Below, in pieces: positions 26,097 to 35,889 of a DNA stretch of 64,000 bases. Under the pieces are notes generated by a model. It was given only the letters and a program-made list of their open reading frames with translations. It was not told where the DNA came from and ran no database searches. The translations under genes were made by a program, and so were the position numbers. This stretch comes from Crossiella sp. CA-258035 (GTDB lineage: Bacteria > Actinomycetota > Actinomycetes > Mycobacteriales > Pseudonocardiaceae). Within the stretch, counting starts at the first letter, position 1. Each line of letters begins with the position of its first letter. Where the stretch lies: assembly GCF_030064675.1 (NCBI RefSeq), contig NZ_CP116413.1:4558001-4622000 (forward strand), written 5' to 3'.

Positions 26097-27214
26097 CCGA
26101 GCCGGACCCGGCGCTCGCGCGCTGGCGGCTGATCCTCGGCGCACCGGCGGATGGCTGCGCGGGCCTGTCGGGCGACGACGCCCGGCGCGATGCCGCGCTG
26201 GAATGGCTCTACGGCCGCGATCCGGACCTGGCCCGCCGTGGCGTGCGCGCCGACCGGCGGGGTGGCAGCGGGCCGTCGGTTCTGTCCACAGTGGACTGGC
26301 TGGACGAGGTGCACCGCCTGTTCCCCAAGGAGACCGTGGAACGGCTGGAACGGGACGCGGTGGAACGGTACGAGATCCTCGACCTGGTGACCGATCCCGT
26401 GGTGCTGCAACGGATCGAGCCCAACCCGACGCTGCTGCGCGCGGTGCTGCGGACCAAGCACCTGATGAACCCCGAGGTGCTGGCCGCCGCCCGGCGCATC
26501 GTGGAGTCGGTGGTGCGCGAGCTGCTGCGGCGACTGTCCACCCAGGTCCGCGCCGCGGTCACCGGCAGCAGGGCATTGCGGCCGCGCAGACGGGCATCGG
26601 CCCGCGGCTTCGACTTCCGCGGCACGATCAAGGCCAACCTCGCGCACTACCAACCGGAACAGCGACGGCTGCTGATCGAGCACCCGCGCTTCCACTCCCG
26701 CACCCGGCGGCACACCGAGCGCTGGCAACTGGTGCTCGTGGTGGACCAGTCCGGCTCCATGGTCGGCTCGGTGATCCACGCCGCGGTCACCGCTGCCTGC
26801 CTGTGGGGCCTGCCCGGCCTGCGCACCCACCTGGTGGTCTTCGACACCGAGGTCGTCGACCTCACCGCCGACGTGACCGATCCGGTGGAGCTGCTGCTCA
26901 AGGTCCAGCTCGGCGGCGGCACCGACATCGGCCGGGCGGTGGCCTACGCGGGCAGCCTCATCGACAACCCCCGGCGCGCGATCATCGCGGTGATCAGCGA
27001 CTTCTTCGAGGGCGGCGCGCAGAACCACCTGGTGCGGCAGGTCCAGCAGCTGGTGCAGCAGGGCACGCAGGTGCTCGGCCTGGCCGCGCTCGACGAGGAC
27101 GCCGAACCGGCCTACGACCGCGCCATGGCACAGCGGCTGGCCGACGTCGGCGCGCACGTCGGCGCGATGACCCCCGGAGAGCTGGCCGCCTTCGTCGCCG
27201 AACGGCTCCGCTGA
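26093..27214 (+). CDS. VWA-domain protein (CoxE/YehP-like)
   Basis: This 373-residue protein has a helical N-terminal part and a C-terminal von Willebrand A domain whose MIDAS motif DQSGS is at residues 218-222 (VLVVDQSGSMVGS). The conserved Thr lies in GGGTDIGRAV and the Asp in AVISDFFEGG. It is predicted to bind a divalent metal and dock its target to the MoxR ATPase. The start codon is in an ATGA overlap with the DUF5682 gene, and its stop overlaps the ATG of the SWIM gene by one base. Confidence 0.9.
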   Translation: MTEPDPALARWRLILGAPADGCAGLSGDDARRDAALEWLYGRDPDLARRGVRADRRGGSGPSVLSTVDWLDEVHRLFPKETVERLERDAVERYEILDLVTDPVVLQRIEPNPTLLRAVLRTKHLMNPEVLAAARRIVESVVRELLRRLSTQVRAAVTGSRALRPRRRASARGFDFRGTIKANLAHYQPEQRRLLIEHPRFHSRTRRHTERWQLVLVVDQSGSMVGSVIHAAVTAACLWGLPGLRTHLVVFDTEVVDLTADVTDPVELLLKVQLGGGTDIGRAVAYAGSLIDNPRRAIIAVISDFFEGGAQNHLVRQVQQLVQQGTQVLGLAALDEDAEPAYDRAMAQRLADVGAHVGAMTPGELAAFVAERLR

Positions 27215-29115
27215 TGCGCGCCGACCTGCTCGGTCTGACGCCTGAGGCGCTGGCCGCCGTGGCCAACCGGGGACTGGGCAAACGCGCGGCCAAGGAACTG
27301 GACACCGGGCCGCCACCGGAGGTCACCGTCGAGGACGGGGGCGCGGTCACCGTCCGGTTCGCCGACGGCACGGTGGCCGGACTGCCTGTCGGCGCGGCCC
27401 TGACCGCCGCGTCCTGCACCTGCGCGGCGACCGGCGTGTGCCGCCACCGGATCGGCCTGGTGCTCGCCTACCAGCGTGAGTTCGGCGCGGCGCCGCCACC
27501 GCCCTGGAGCCCTGGCACGTTCACCGACGCGGAGCTGACCGCCAAGTTCGGTGCCAGGGTGGTCACCGCCGCCCGGCGCACGCACCGGAGCGGCTACACC
27601 GTGCGGCTGCGGCGAGGAAGCCCCGCTGATCCGGTGGCCCGCGCCGACCTGCCTACCGGCACCGTGGCCTTCCTGGCACCCGGCGACCTCGGCTACGCCC
27701 GCGCCGACGGAGCCGCCGGGGACGAGCAGGTGGTCCTGGCCGTGTGGGCCTTCCGCGAGGCCGAACAGCGCGGTTTGACCGGTGCCGAGGTCCGGTTCGA
27801 GGTGGGTGGTCCCGGCGAACCGGCGACCACCACATCCGGGGTGGCGGGCGCGATCGCGCTGACCGGGCAGCTGGTGCTCGACGGCGTGCGGCACACCAGC
27901 CCGGCGTTCTCCGCGGCCTTGCGCCGCGCCGCGGACGAGCTCGGCGCGGCCGGTCTGCACTGGCCGGCGGCCGCGATGGCGGACCTGGTCGAGCAGCTCG
28001 ACGCCTACGCCACCCGTGGCGCGGGCTACCAGGCGGTCCGGCTGGCCGAGCTGGTCACCGAGATCCACGCCCGGCACCGGGCCACCGGTCCGCGGGCCGC
28101 CGTGCTGGGCAGCGAGCAGGCGACGAGCACACCGCTGCGCCGGGTCCGGCTGACCAGCCTCGGCTGCCGGATCCGCGGCACCCCAACGGCACCAGTGGCC
28201 GAGGTGTTCCTGGCCGAGCCCGGGAGCGGCACCGTGTTGGTCGCCCGCCAGTCCTTGTCCACCGGGCCGACCGAGCTGGCCGGACGCCGGTTCGCCGGGA
28301 GCACCCTCGGCGCGTTCGCCACCGCCAACGTGGTCTCCGAAGCCGCCGTCAGGGACGCGCGCGGGCTGGTCCGCTTCGGCGCGCACCGGGCCAGGACCAC
28401 GGTCTCCCCGCTGGGCAACGCCTGGGCCAGCCTGCCCGCCCCGGTGCTGGTGGCCGACCTCGGCGCGCTCGGCTCCGAGCTGGGCGAGTTGCCGCCCAGG
28501 CTGGTCCGGCCCAGGATCGAGGCCGAGCACGTGCGGATGGTGCCGATCGCCGGAGTGTCCGCGCTGAGCTACCACCCCGGCGACCAGCGCCTGGCCGCGC
28601 TCATCACCGGTCCCGGCGGGACCGCGACCATTACCCGCACCCACCACCCGCTCTGCCCCGCCGCCTTGGACTGCCTGGCCGAGGCGCTCAGCGGCGTGCA
28701 CGGCCGCCCCCGGTTCATCAGCGGCACGGTGCGCCGCCACCGCGACGGCCTGCTGCTCGACCCGCTCGCGGTGCTGACCGACCAGCGTGTCCTGGTCCCC
28801 GACCTCGCCACCGGCCCGGCGCACGCCATCCCCACCGTCGCCCCCGAACAGCGCCCCGACCCGCTCGGCCTCGCCCTGAGCGCAGCCACCGCGGTCACGG
28901 CCCAGGCCATCCACCACGGCCTGCGCGACCCGGCCCCGGCCACGCACACCGCCCTCGCCGCCGCGGTGACCGCCCTGTCCGCAGCCGGGCTGCCCGCCGC
29001 CGCCGCGGACCTGTCCGCCTTCGCCGCGGCCCTGCTCGGCGCGGATCGTCAGCTGGCCGTGGACACCTGGCTGCGCGCCCAGATCCGCCTGCTCACCACC
29101 GCGGAGTTCCGCTGA
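27214..29115 (+). CDS. SWIM zinc-finger protein (YehQ-like)
   Basis: This 633-residue protein has an N-terminal SWIM finger, CTCAATGVCRH (Cys68, Cys70, Cys76, His78; CxCx5CxH), followed by a large region of unknown fold rich in beta strands. SWIM fingers bind DNA or proteins. It is the last gene of the operon; its ATG (27214) shares a base with the previous stop. It ends 5 nt from the convergent cupin gene. Confidence 0.85.
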   Translation: MRADLLGLTPEALAAVANRGLGKRAAKELDTGPPPEVTVEDGGAVTVRFADGTVAGLPVGAALTAASCTCAATGVCRHRIGLVLAYQREFGAAPPPPWSPGTFTDAELTAKFGARVVTAARRTHRSGYTVRLRRGSPADPVARADLPTGTVAFLAPGDLGYARADGAAGDEQVVLAVWAFREAEQRGLTGAEVRFEVGGPGEPATTTSGVAGAIALTGQLVLDGVRHTSPAFSAALRRAADELGAAGLHWPAAAMADLVEQLDAYATRGAGYQAVRLAELVTEIHARHRATGPRAAVLGSEQATSTPLRRVRLTSLGCRIRGTPTAPVAEVFLAEPGSGTVLVARQSLSTGPTELAGRRFAGSTLGAFATANVVSEAAVRDARGLVRFGAHRARTTVSPLGNAWASLPAPVLVADLGALGSELGELPPRLVRPRIEAEHVRMVPIAGVSALSYHPGDQRLAALITGPGGTATITRTHHPLCPAALDCLAEALSGVHGRPRFISGTVRRHRDGLLLDPLAVLTDQRVLVPDLATGPAHAIPTVAPEQRPDPLGLALSAATAVTAQAIHHGLRDPAPATHTALAAAVTALSAAGLPAAAADLSAFAAALLGADRQLAVDTWLRAQIRLLTTAEFR

Positions 29116-29119
29116 CCCG

Positions 29120-29512
29120 CTATCCGGTCGCGACGCCGGTGGTCGCGGTGATGTGCGCAGGCAGCTCCTCGTGCCGGTCACCCACGTTGACCGTGCCGGT
29201 CGGCTCGAACATCAGGATCGAGGCGCCCTCAGCCGAGACCGGCCGGTGCTCGACCCCGCGCGGCACCACGAACACCGAACCCCGCGGCAGCACCACCTCC
29301 CGCTCGCCACCGTCCTCGCGCAGTCCGATGCGCAGTTCTCCTTCCAGCACGAGGAAGAACTCGTCGGTGTCGGCGTGGCTGTGCCAGACGAACTCGCCCT
29401 GGACCTTGGCCACTCGGACGTCGTAGTCGTTGACGCGGGTCAGGATGCGCGGGCTCCACAGGTCCTGGAAACCGGCGAGCACGGCGGCGATGGAGATCGA
29501 GTCAGTGGTCAT
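29120..29512 (-). CDS. cupin-domain protein
   Basis: This 130-residue single-domain cupin has motif 1 GEFVWHSHADTDEFFLVLEGELRIG (His, His, Glu metal ligands) and motif 2 LPRGSVFVVPRGVEHRPVS (distal His). Small cupins of this type are metal-binding enzymes or sensors; the substrate is unknown. It is divergent from the GlxA/AraC-type regulator 51 nt away, so that regulator, before its disruption, probably controlled it. ATG 29510-29512 is the start. Confidence 0.85.
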   Translation of the reverse strand: MTTDSISIAAVLAGFQDLWSPRILTRVNDYDVRVAKVQGEFVWHSHADTDEFFLVLEGELRIGLREDGGEREVVLPRGSVFVVPRGVEHRPVSAEGASILMFEPTGTVNVGDRHEELPAHITATTGVATG

Positions 29513-29563
29513 GAGGTCATCCTGCGGCTGGCCCGCGGCGGGCGGGAGTACTAGGAATCGCGT

Positions 29564-30475
29564 ATGTCGCGTGGATCCTCGCACCGGGTGGCCATGATCG
29601 TGGACGCCGGGTCCAACCCGTTCGAGCTGGGCATCGCCACCGAGCTGTTCGGGCTGCGGCGACCGGAGCTGGAGCGGCCCTGGTACGAGTTCACGCTGTG
29701 CGCGGCCGAACCGTCGGTGCCGATGCACCAGGGCATGTTCACCCTCTCCGGCGTGGCCACCCTGGACGCGGCCGAGGCCGCGGACACCGTGATCGTGCCC
29801 AACCGGCCCGATCCGGAAGCCGGGGCCGCGCCCGCGGTGCTGGCCGCGGTGCGGCGGGCCGCGGCGCGCGGGGCCAGGCTGGTCAGCTTCTGCACCGGGG
29901 CGTTCGTGCTGGCCGAGGCCGGTGCGCTGGACGGGCGGGCGGCGACCACGCACTGGCGCTGGGCCGAGCAGTTCAGCGCGCGGTTCCCGGCGGTGCGGCT
30001 GGCGCCGGACGTGCTCTACGTGGCCGACGGGAACGTGTTCACCGCGGCGGGCAGCGCGGCCGCGCTGGACCTCGGGCTGCACCTGATCCGCACCGACCAC
30101 GGCGCGGAGATCGCGAACGCGGTCAGCCGCAGGCTGGTCTTCGCCGCGCACCGGGACGGCGGGCAGCGGCAGTTCGTGGAACGGCCGGTCGCCGAGGTGC
30201 CCGATGTCTCGCTGGCCCCGGTGCTGGCCTGGGCGCAGGCGCGGCTGGACACCCCGCTGACCGTGGCCGACCTGGCCACGCGGGCGGCGGTCAGCCAGGC
30301 CACGCTGCACCGGCGGTTCCAGGCGGAGCTGGGCACCACGCCGCTGGCCTGGCTGACCGGGGAGCGGGTGGCGCTGGCCTGCCGGTTGATCGAACGCGGT
30401 GAGCTGCGGCTGAATTGGGTGGCCGAAGCCAGCGGGCTGGGCACCGCCTCGAACCTGCGGGTCCAGCTGCGGCGG
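29564..30475 (+). pseudogene. GlxA/AraC-type regulator, 5' part (disrupted by the mobile element)
   Basis: The frame encodes 304 residues: a DJ-1/PfpI amidotransferase-like domain (VAMIVDAGSNPFELGIATELFG; VSFCTGAFVLAEAGALDGRAATTHW) and an AraC HTH (DTPLTVADLATRAAVSQATLHRRFQAELGTTPLAWL, then LNWVAEASGLGTASNLRVQLRR). After LRR at 30475 the sequence abruptly ceases to look like AraC and runs on to a stop at 30593-30595 inside the element. The missing end is found at 37453-37500. The hybrid product would have 40 foreign residues in place of the last 15, so the second HTH helix region is disturbed. Target: probably the divergent cupin gene. Confidence 0.85.
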
Positions 30476-30485
30476 TTGTCGCGGC
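30476..30485 (+). repeat. left terminal inverted repeat of the element
   Basis: TTGTCGCGGC pairs with the right end (37437-37446) at 9 of 10 positions. Just inside lie further related motifs (GTGTCCCGTTG and the near-palindrome GTCGCGTTGCGAC, about 30498-30522), likely recombinase-binding sites. Confidence 0.7.
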
Positions 30486-30632
30486 AGTGGCCGTGTCCCG
30501 TTGTGAGCGTGTCGCGTTGCGACCAGCCAGTGAAGCCCATCGGAGCCGTGTGCGTCCACGTTAGACGATCGAACTTGCGGTCGGTGGATGGGTGATGTCG
30601 TGTCGCGGTACTCCTTTGGAACAGGTCTTCGT

Positions 30633-31124
30633 TCAGCCGCATGGTCCGGTGATCCTCGACTTCCTGGCGGTGGGGAGGGTGCGGACGTTGTTCGGTGAGT
30701 CGGCGCGTTGTCGAAGCCGGAGGATCTCTTCGTGCTGCGCGGCGAGTTGTGACAACGCGCGCTCCTTGAACTCGGTGAGCTCGATGATCCGTGCATCGCG
30801 TTCCCGGACGCGTTCACGGAGCTTGGCGTTCTCGGCTTTCAGCCTGGTGATCTGGAGTTCGCGCGGGTCTGAGACGGTGCCCGCCTCGCGGAGATCGGCC
30901 AGCCGACGCTGAAACTCCTGGGCCAGGTGCTGATAGGGCCCTGGCCGCTGGTTGCCCTGCGGGTCGGTGCGTGCGTAGAAGCCCGTTCTGGCGACGCCGG
31001 CTTCTCGTGCGAGAGTCTTGAGGTCGCAACCGCCGCGGGCTGGAAGCTGTCCCAGCAGTAGGCGGTCCATCGCAGCACGGATGCTGGCCTCGTTGCGGCG
31101 GCGCTGTTCGGTGGTCAGCGGCAT
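30633..31124 (-). CDS. DUF6262/TnpC-like accessory transposition protein
   Basis: This 163-residue protein starts MPLTTEQRRRNEASIRAAMDRLLLGQLP, has a small HTH-like segment (DLKTLAREAGVARTGFYART) and a long coiled coil (LKAENAKLRERVRERDARIIELTEFKERALSQLAAQHEEILRLRQ). This is the layout of the small third protein (TnpC-like, DUF6262) that accompanies tyrosine recombinases of Tn554-type elements, where it influences orientation or efficiency. AGGAGA lies about 10 nt upstream of ATG 31124. It lies at the left end of the element, separated from the recombinases by the oppositely oriented methyltransferase gene. Confidence 0.7.
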   Translation of the reverse strand: MPLTTEQRRRNEASIRAAMDRLLLGQLPARGGCDLKTLAREAGVARTGFYARTDPQGNQRPGPYQHLAQEFQRRLADLREAGTVSDPRELQITRLKAENAKLRERVRERDARIIELTEFKERALSQLAAQHEEILRLRQRADSPNNVRTLPTARKSRITGPCG

Positions 31125-31251
31125 GAAGATGTGCTCTCCTGCATTGCGGTCTGCCGAAACGTGGCAGAGTTCTGGGCCAGTTGGCGGCCGATGATCGGTC
31201 TCTCTGCGTCGGCCGTCCACGAGGTCGTGATCATGGAATATCGTGCCGGTC

Positions 31252-31896
31252 ATGACCACGGATGACTGGTTGGCCGACACCCGAACCTCTTATGACACGG
31301 TCGCGGTCAGCTATGCCGACCAAGTGCGCGGCGCCCTCGCCGGACACCAGTACCTGCGCGCGGCTCTGGCGTTGTTCGCCGACAGCGTGCGGATCGCTGG
31401 CGGCGGGCCGGTCGCGGACGTCGGCTGCGGCCCCGGTGAAGTCACCGCCCACCTGCATGAGCTCGGTGTCGACGCCTTCGGTGTCGACCTCTCCCCTGGG
31501 ATGATCGACGTGGCCCGGCGCGACCACCCCGGCCTGCGGTTCGAGGTGGGCTCGATGACGGACCTGGACCTCCCCGTCGCTTCGGTGGCCGGCCTGCTCG
31601 CCTGGCAGTCGTTGATCCACATCCCTGACGACGAGGTGCCGACTGTGTTCGGGCACTTCCACCGAGCATTGCGTCCCGGCGGACCGCTGCAGCTCCTGTT
31701 TCACGTCGGCGACGAGTCGCGGTTGATGACGGAGGGCTATGGCGGTCACCCGATGAAGGTCCATGTCCACCGCCGTCAGCCTGACCAGGTGGCATCCTGG
31801 CTGCGCGATGCCGGATTCGTGGTCGAGGCTCAGATGCTGCTCGACCCGGATGCGAAAGCTCAGCAAGCGATTCTTTTCGCACGCAGTAAGTCCTAA
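31252..31896 (+). CDS. SAM-dependent methyltransferase, passenger of the mobile element
   Basis: This 214-residue class I methyltransferase has motif I VADVGCGPGEVTAHL, an acidic motif II (FGVDLSPGMIDVAR) and the usual motif IV region (VAGLLAWQSLIHIPDDEV). The substrate is unknown. It is clearly paralogous to the methyltransferase at 47423-48067 (shared GxGPGxVTAHL, FGVDLSPxM, EGYGG and ending pattern). The start is ATG 31252; GTG 31243 is in frame. It is the only plus-strand gene in the element and the only cargo-like gene; possible roles are resistance or small-molecule modification. It converges on the third recombinase. Confidence 0.85.
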   Translation: MTTDDWLADTRTSYDTVAVSYADQVRGALAGHQYLRAALALFADSVRIAGGGPVADVGCGPGEVTAHLHELGVDAFGVDLSPGMIDVARRDHPGLRFEVGSMTDLDLPVASVAGLLAWQSLIHIPDDEVPTVFGHFHRALRPGGPLQLLFHVGDESRLMTEGYGGHPMKVHVHRRQPDQVASWLRDAGFVVEAQMLLDPDAKAQQAILFARSKS

Positions 31897-34124
31897 CTTC
31901 TGTATATGTCGGGCTCGCCAGTCAGAACCGGAGGACATGCGGGTGTGCTCCCAGCGGTGCTGGTGGCCTCGTCGATGCTGTCGAGCACTCGTTGGACACG
32001 GTCGTGCTCGCGCCGAAGCCGGGTCTTCTCCCCCGTGGGGACTCTGGGGTTGCCGAGAAACGCTTGGAAGGTGGCCGCCTGCTCGGCCCAGATCGGTCGG
32101 TGGCAGGCGTGGTGGGTGGCCTGCGGGCAGCGGGCCGAGTCGCACAGTCCGATCAGCGGCCGTGTCGCCTCTGTGGTCCCGGCCAGTCGCAGGCAAAGCG
32201 CTTTGGACGGGTCGCGGAACCAGCAGTAGTTGGCCGGGCCGACGTGCAGGCTTGCGGCCTGCGCGCGGAGTAGGTTCTCGATTCGCCGGTCGGTGTCCAG
32301 CACCGTCGGCTCGGCCGGTGCGCTGTCCCGCAGCGCGTTGTCGATGTGGGTGAAGGTCGCGATGAGGCCGCGGGCACCGAGTCCGGCGGGGAGCTGTCCG
32401 GCCTGGAACTGGCGGAATGCGTCGATGGTCAGGCGGAGGTGGTGTTCTTCCTCCAGTTCCTGGACTTCGGCGTGGAAGAGGGCTTGTGATCCGCCGGGGC
32501 GGTTGGCGTAGCCCTCGGTGGTGGCGGTCGACACGTGCTTGAGGTGGATCTTCGCCGCGAGCAGTCCGCCGGGGCGTTGCGCGAGTTCCTGGGCCAGCGT
32601 GCGGCGCAGCATCCGCAGGTTGAGCGGGCCGGCGGGGATCGGTGTCAGGCCGAGTCGCTGCCCGGTCGGTCCGTCGATCCAGTTGCGCAGGCGTGGGTAG
32701 CTGGTGTGGAAGACCATCGCGCCGAACACGGGTTCGCCGGTGTCGCCGCCGTGGAGGCGTTCGGCGAGCGCGATCGCCTGGTCGACCTCGGCGACGACGA
32801 CCCACTCGTCGTCCTCGCCGCCGAACTGGCGGCCTTTGATGACCTTGCTGGCTAGGCGGAAGCGTTGGCCGCCGCCCGTGATCGTGAGGGGAGGCCGTCG
32901 GCAGCCGATGCGTAGTTCCAGCAGTTCGCTGGTCCGCATGCCGCTGGCCGCCGCGGTGAGGATCAGGCAGGCGGTGCGGACCGCGGTGACCAGGCCGCGG
33001 ATCTCGTGGTAGGACACCGGCAGCGTCCAGGCGCGGGCCTTGCCGCCGTCCGCGCCGAGCACTGGTGCCGCGTTGCGGCCCCAGGCGTGCTCGACCCCCA
33101 GCACCCGGACGGTGTGTTCGAGGTGCGGCCGGATCTGCTCGACGTGGCGCAGCAGCACCCGGCCGTAGCCAAGCTGGCGCCCCAGCGGGCTGAGGTTCAC
33201 CGGCAGCACCGGGTCGGCCGGGCTCCAGCCGTCGGCCAGGCGCCGGTCGATCGCGGCCTGCGGCAGCCGCTGCAAGGCGTGGCCCGCCTCGATCTCGCCC
33301 GCGAGGAAGGCGGTGAGCCGCGCGATGCCGATGTCGGTGAGCAGTCCCGGAGGCGCGCTGCCCCACTCAGGAGCCCGGCGGAACTCGCCGCGCAGCTCAA
33401 CGAGATGCGGCCCGATCGTGTCGACCAGATAGAGGCAGGCCGTCAGCAGCGGTTGAAGGACGGGCAGCGGGACCGGTGATGTCCTGTTTTCCCCGGCGCG
33501 TTGGTGCCCGGCGACGGTGTTGGCCGGTGTGCCGTTCCAGGGCGTGAATCCGGGCTGGTAGCGGTCGGTGCTGAACAGTTCGCCGTAGATCGCGACCAGT
33601 TGGAGCACCCAGACGCGGGCGGCGACGCTGCCTGGGGTGTTCGCGGTCTCGGTGGGGTTGCCGTTCGGGTCGTGCTTGACGAACGCGTGTTGCAGGAACT
33701 GGTCGCAGTGCAGCTGGGTGACCTCGGCCAGGCTGCGGACGCCGTGCTTGTCCAGCCAGGACAGCCATTTGATCAGGCTGTTGAGGTGTTTGCGGCAGGT
33801 GCGGGGGCTCAGGCGTTCGCGGTGCGCGTGCGGGAGTCGGGCGACCGCTTCGTGGGTCGGCGCGAGCAGGGCGAGCATGAGTTCTTTGGCCATCCGCCGC
33901 CATGCCGGGTTCGTGATGGCGGTGAAGTCCCACCGCTTCTCGACCGCGCCCATCATCCGGTGTGCGTCGGCCAACCCGTCCAGCACCCAGACGTCCTGGT
34001 CGAACACGGGACGAACGGAGCCGGGCAGCAGGGTGAGCCCTGCCAGCTCGCAGACGTCGGCGCCGGTGAATACCGAGGACGACGGCGGGTGGTCGGTGCT
34101 GGGGAGGAGGTGTTGGTCGGTCAC
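31893..34124 (-). CDS. large tyrosine recombinase, third of the trio
   Basis: This 743-residue protein has recognisable tyrosine-recombinase boxes in its C-terminal half: ILTAAASGMRTSELLELRIGC (box I Arg), GPLNLRMLRRTLAQELAQ (box II, with Asn in place of the usual His) and IHLKHVSTATTEGYANR (His and the nucleophile Tyr). The N-terminal half contains a SAM-like core-binding domain (SPRTCRKHLNSLIKWLSWLDKHGVRSLAEVTQLHCDQFL). A Cys/His cluster near the C-terminus (CDSARCPQATHHACH) may bind zinc. GTG 34122-34124 overlaps the stop of the second recombinase (GTGA), so the genes are coupled. Confidence 0.8.
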   Translation of the reverse strand: MTDQHLLPSTDHPPSSSVFTGADVCELAGLTLLPGSVRPVFDQDVWVLDGLADAHRMMGAVEKRWDFTAITNPAWRRMAKELMLALLAPTHEAVARLPHAHRERLSPRTCRKHLNSLIKWLSWLDKHGVRSLAEVTQLHCDQFLQHAFVKHDPNGNPTETANTPGSVAARVWVLQLVAIYGELFSTDRYQPGFTPWNGTPANTVAGHQRAGENRTSPVPLPVLQPLLTACLYLVDTIGPHLVELRGEFRRAPEWGSAPPGLLTDIGIARLTAFLAGEIEAGHALQRLPQAAIDRRLADGWSPADPVLPVNLSPLGRQLGYGRVLLRHVEQIRPHLEHTVRVLGVEHAWGRNAAPVLGADGGKARAWTLPVSYHEIRGLVTAVRTACLILTAAASGMRTSELLELRIGCRRPPLTITGGGQRFRLASKVIKGRQFGGEDDEWVVVAEVDQAIALAERLHGGDTGEPVFGAMVFHTSYPRLRNWIDGPTGQRLGLTPIPAGPLNLRMLRRTLAQELAQRPGGLLAAKIHLKHVSTATTEGYANRPGGSQALFHAEVQELEEEHHLRLTIDAFRQFQAGQLPAGLGARGLIATFTHIDNALRDSAPAEPTVLDTDRRIENLLRAQAASLHVGPANYCWFRDPSKALCLRLAGTTEATRPLIGLCDSARCPQATHHACHRPIWAEQAATFQAFLGNPRVPTGEKTRLRREHDRVQRVLDSIDEATSTAGSTPACPPVLTGEPDIYRS

Positions 34125-35889
34125 GCCAACTCCTCGGGACGCAGCGGCAGCAGCTCGCCGACGCTGCCACCGATCTCGCTGCCGGCCGTGGTGTCGGCCT
34201 CGGTGTCGAGGGCGTGGGCGGCGTCGGTGATCGCCTGCTGGTCGAAGCGGGGCAAGATCTCGGTCTCCAGTCGGTGGGCGTAGGGGCCGAACACGGCCAG
34301 GGACGCGGTCGTGGGCTGCTGGCGGAACTGTCGGGAGAAGAAACCCTTGAGCCGCAACAGGTTCGGCAGATGACGAGGCAGGAACACCGCCAGCGGACAC
34401 AGCAGACAGACCCACGGCCGTGCGGGGCAGGGCTTGCCCGCCGGACCGAACGGGCTGGCCAGCTGGTTGGCGCAGGCCGCGACGAACACATCCCGCTGTC
34501 CACCGAGCAGTTCGGTGATCGCGGCATCGTCCAACCCGTGCTCGGCGGCCAGCTGCGGCAACCCGGACGCCGCGTCCACGGCCTGTTCGTCGGTCAGGAC
34601 ACGCGGTGGCTTGGCTTTGCGGAGCAGATCGGCCTGCCCATCCTCGATGATCGCTTCGATCGCGTCCTGTTGGGCCGGTGTGGTCACGCTCAGGTAGTGA
34701 TCGCCCTCGACCGCGGCGCTGTGGTTGGGATCGATGGTGGTGCGGCCGGTCCAGCCGCGACGGGACAACAGGTTCTGGTAGGTGGTGCGGATGCGGCTGC
34801 GGTGCAACGAGGTCGGGACACCGTCGACGGTCAGATCGTGCGTGGCGGCCCAGCGTCGGCTCAACCCGTTGCGGAACACCAGACCGGACGCCGGACTTCC
34901 CGCCTCGCTGGCGGGATTGTGGCCCAAGCCCTGGTTCAGCCGGATCCACAACCTCGACCGCAGTTCCTCACCAACGACACGGCGCAGTGGGGCGGAATGC
35001 TCCAGCCACTGCTCCAGCAGGCGAACTGCCTGCCGGGGCAAGGTCAGGCTCTGCGGACCCGAGCGGCCTTTGACGTAGTCGAGCAGGATCGTGGCCTCGC
35101 CTGCCCAGTCGATGTCGGGCACTCCGAGGTCGGCGATGCCGTCGGGGACGATGCCGGTGTAGGCGCCGAACAACAGCACGTAGGCGAACGTGACGTCGGT
35201 CGTCGGGAACAAGGTCCGGGTCACCTGGCCCAGGTTCGTTTGGGCCACCGCGTAGCTCGTCACCCCGGCCCACCGGATCACCTGCGCGCGACCGAGCGGG
35301 CCGTGCCGCAGCAGCAACCAGGCCAGGTTCTCATCGCTCAACCCGCCCGGCATGGATCCATGCCGTCCTCGGCCGCCCGCAGCAGGACCTGCTGCGCGGA
35401 GTGCGCGTCAGAGATGATGCTCTGGCAGCGGTCGACCAGGGTGGCCCATTCTCGCTCGATGTAGGCAGCGAGCGGCTTGTAGGCGGGCTTCGCCTTCAAC
35501 GCCCGACCGTCCAGATGGGCACGCACCTGCGTGTCGAGTTGCTCGGTCGCGGCGTCATATCCGGCCAGCAGAACGCGGGAGTCCGCCTCCCGAAACGCGC
35601 TAACCGACATCCAGTAGCGGATGAGGATGGAGCGGGTCAGGTCGGCCGCACCTCCGGTGAAGCCGGCCGCCGTCAGTTCCCGCACCATGCAGCGCAGCGC
35701 ACCGATGTAATTCCCCGCCGTCGCGCGTGCCCCGATCCCGCCCAACGGATGAGTCAACATCGGCAAGCCCTGGGCGAGATCCTCGGCCAGCTGAGGGTTC
35801 GGCAGCCCGTCCAAGCGAGCGGCCCAGGAGGTGCCGTCCGGGAACTCGAACCGCACCGACAACGGCGTGGTGGTCACGATGGCCGGCAT
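34121..35889 (-). pseudogene. tyrosine recombinase, second of the trio, probable frameshift
   Basis: Two overlapping frames together make one protein of about 590 residues. Codons from ATG 35889 to TGA 35338 give the core-binding part (ending LLRAAEDGMDPCRAG). A second frame from ATG 35353 to TGA 34121 gives the rest (MPGGLSDENLAWLLLRHGPLGRAQ...). The text on both sides of the overlap reads as continuous (CRAGGLSDENLAWLL), suggesting a one-base loss in a G-run near 35340-35350. The catalytic region is degenerate: FGAYTGIVPDGIADL (box I), LHRSRIRTTYQNLL (box II) and DPNHSAAVEGDHYLS (box III). A Cys cluster (CPARPWVCLLCPL) follows. A programmed frameshift or two separate coupled genes remain possible. 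Confidence 0.6.
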
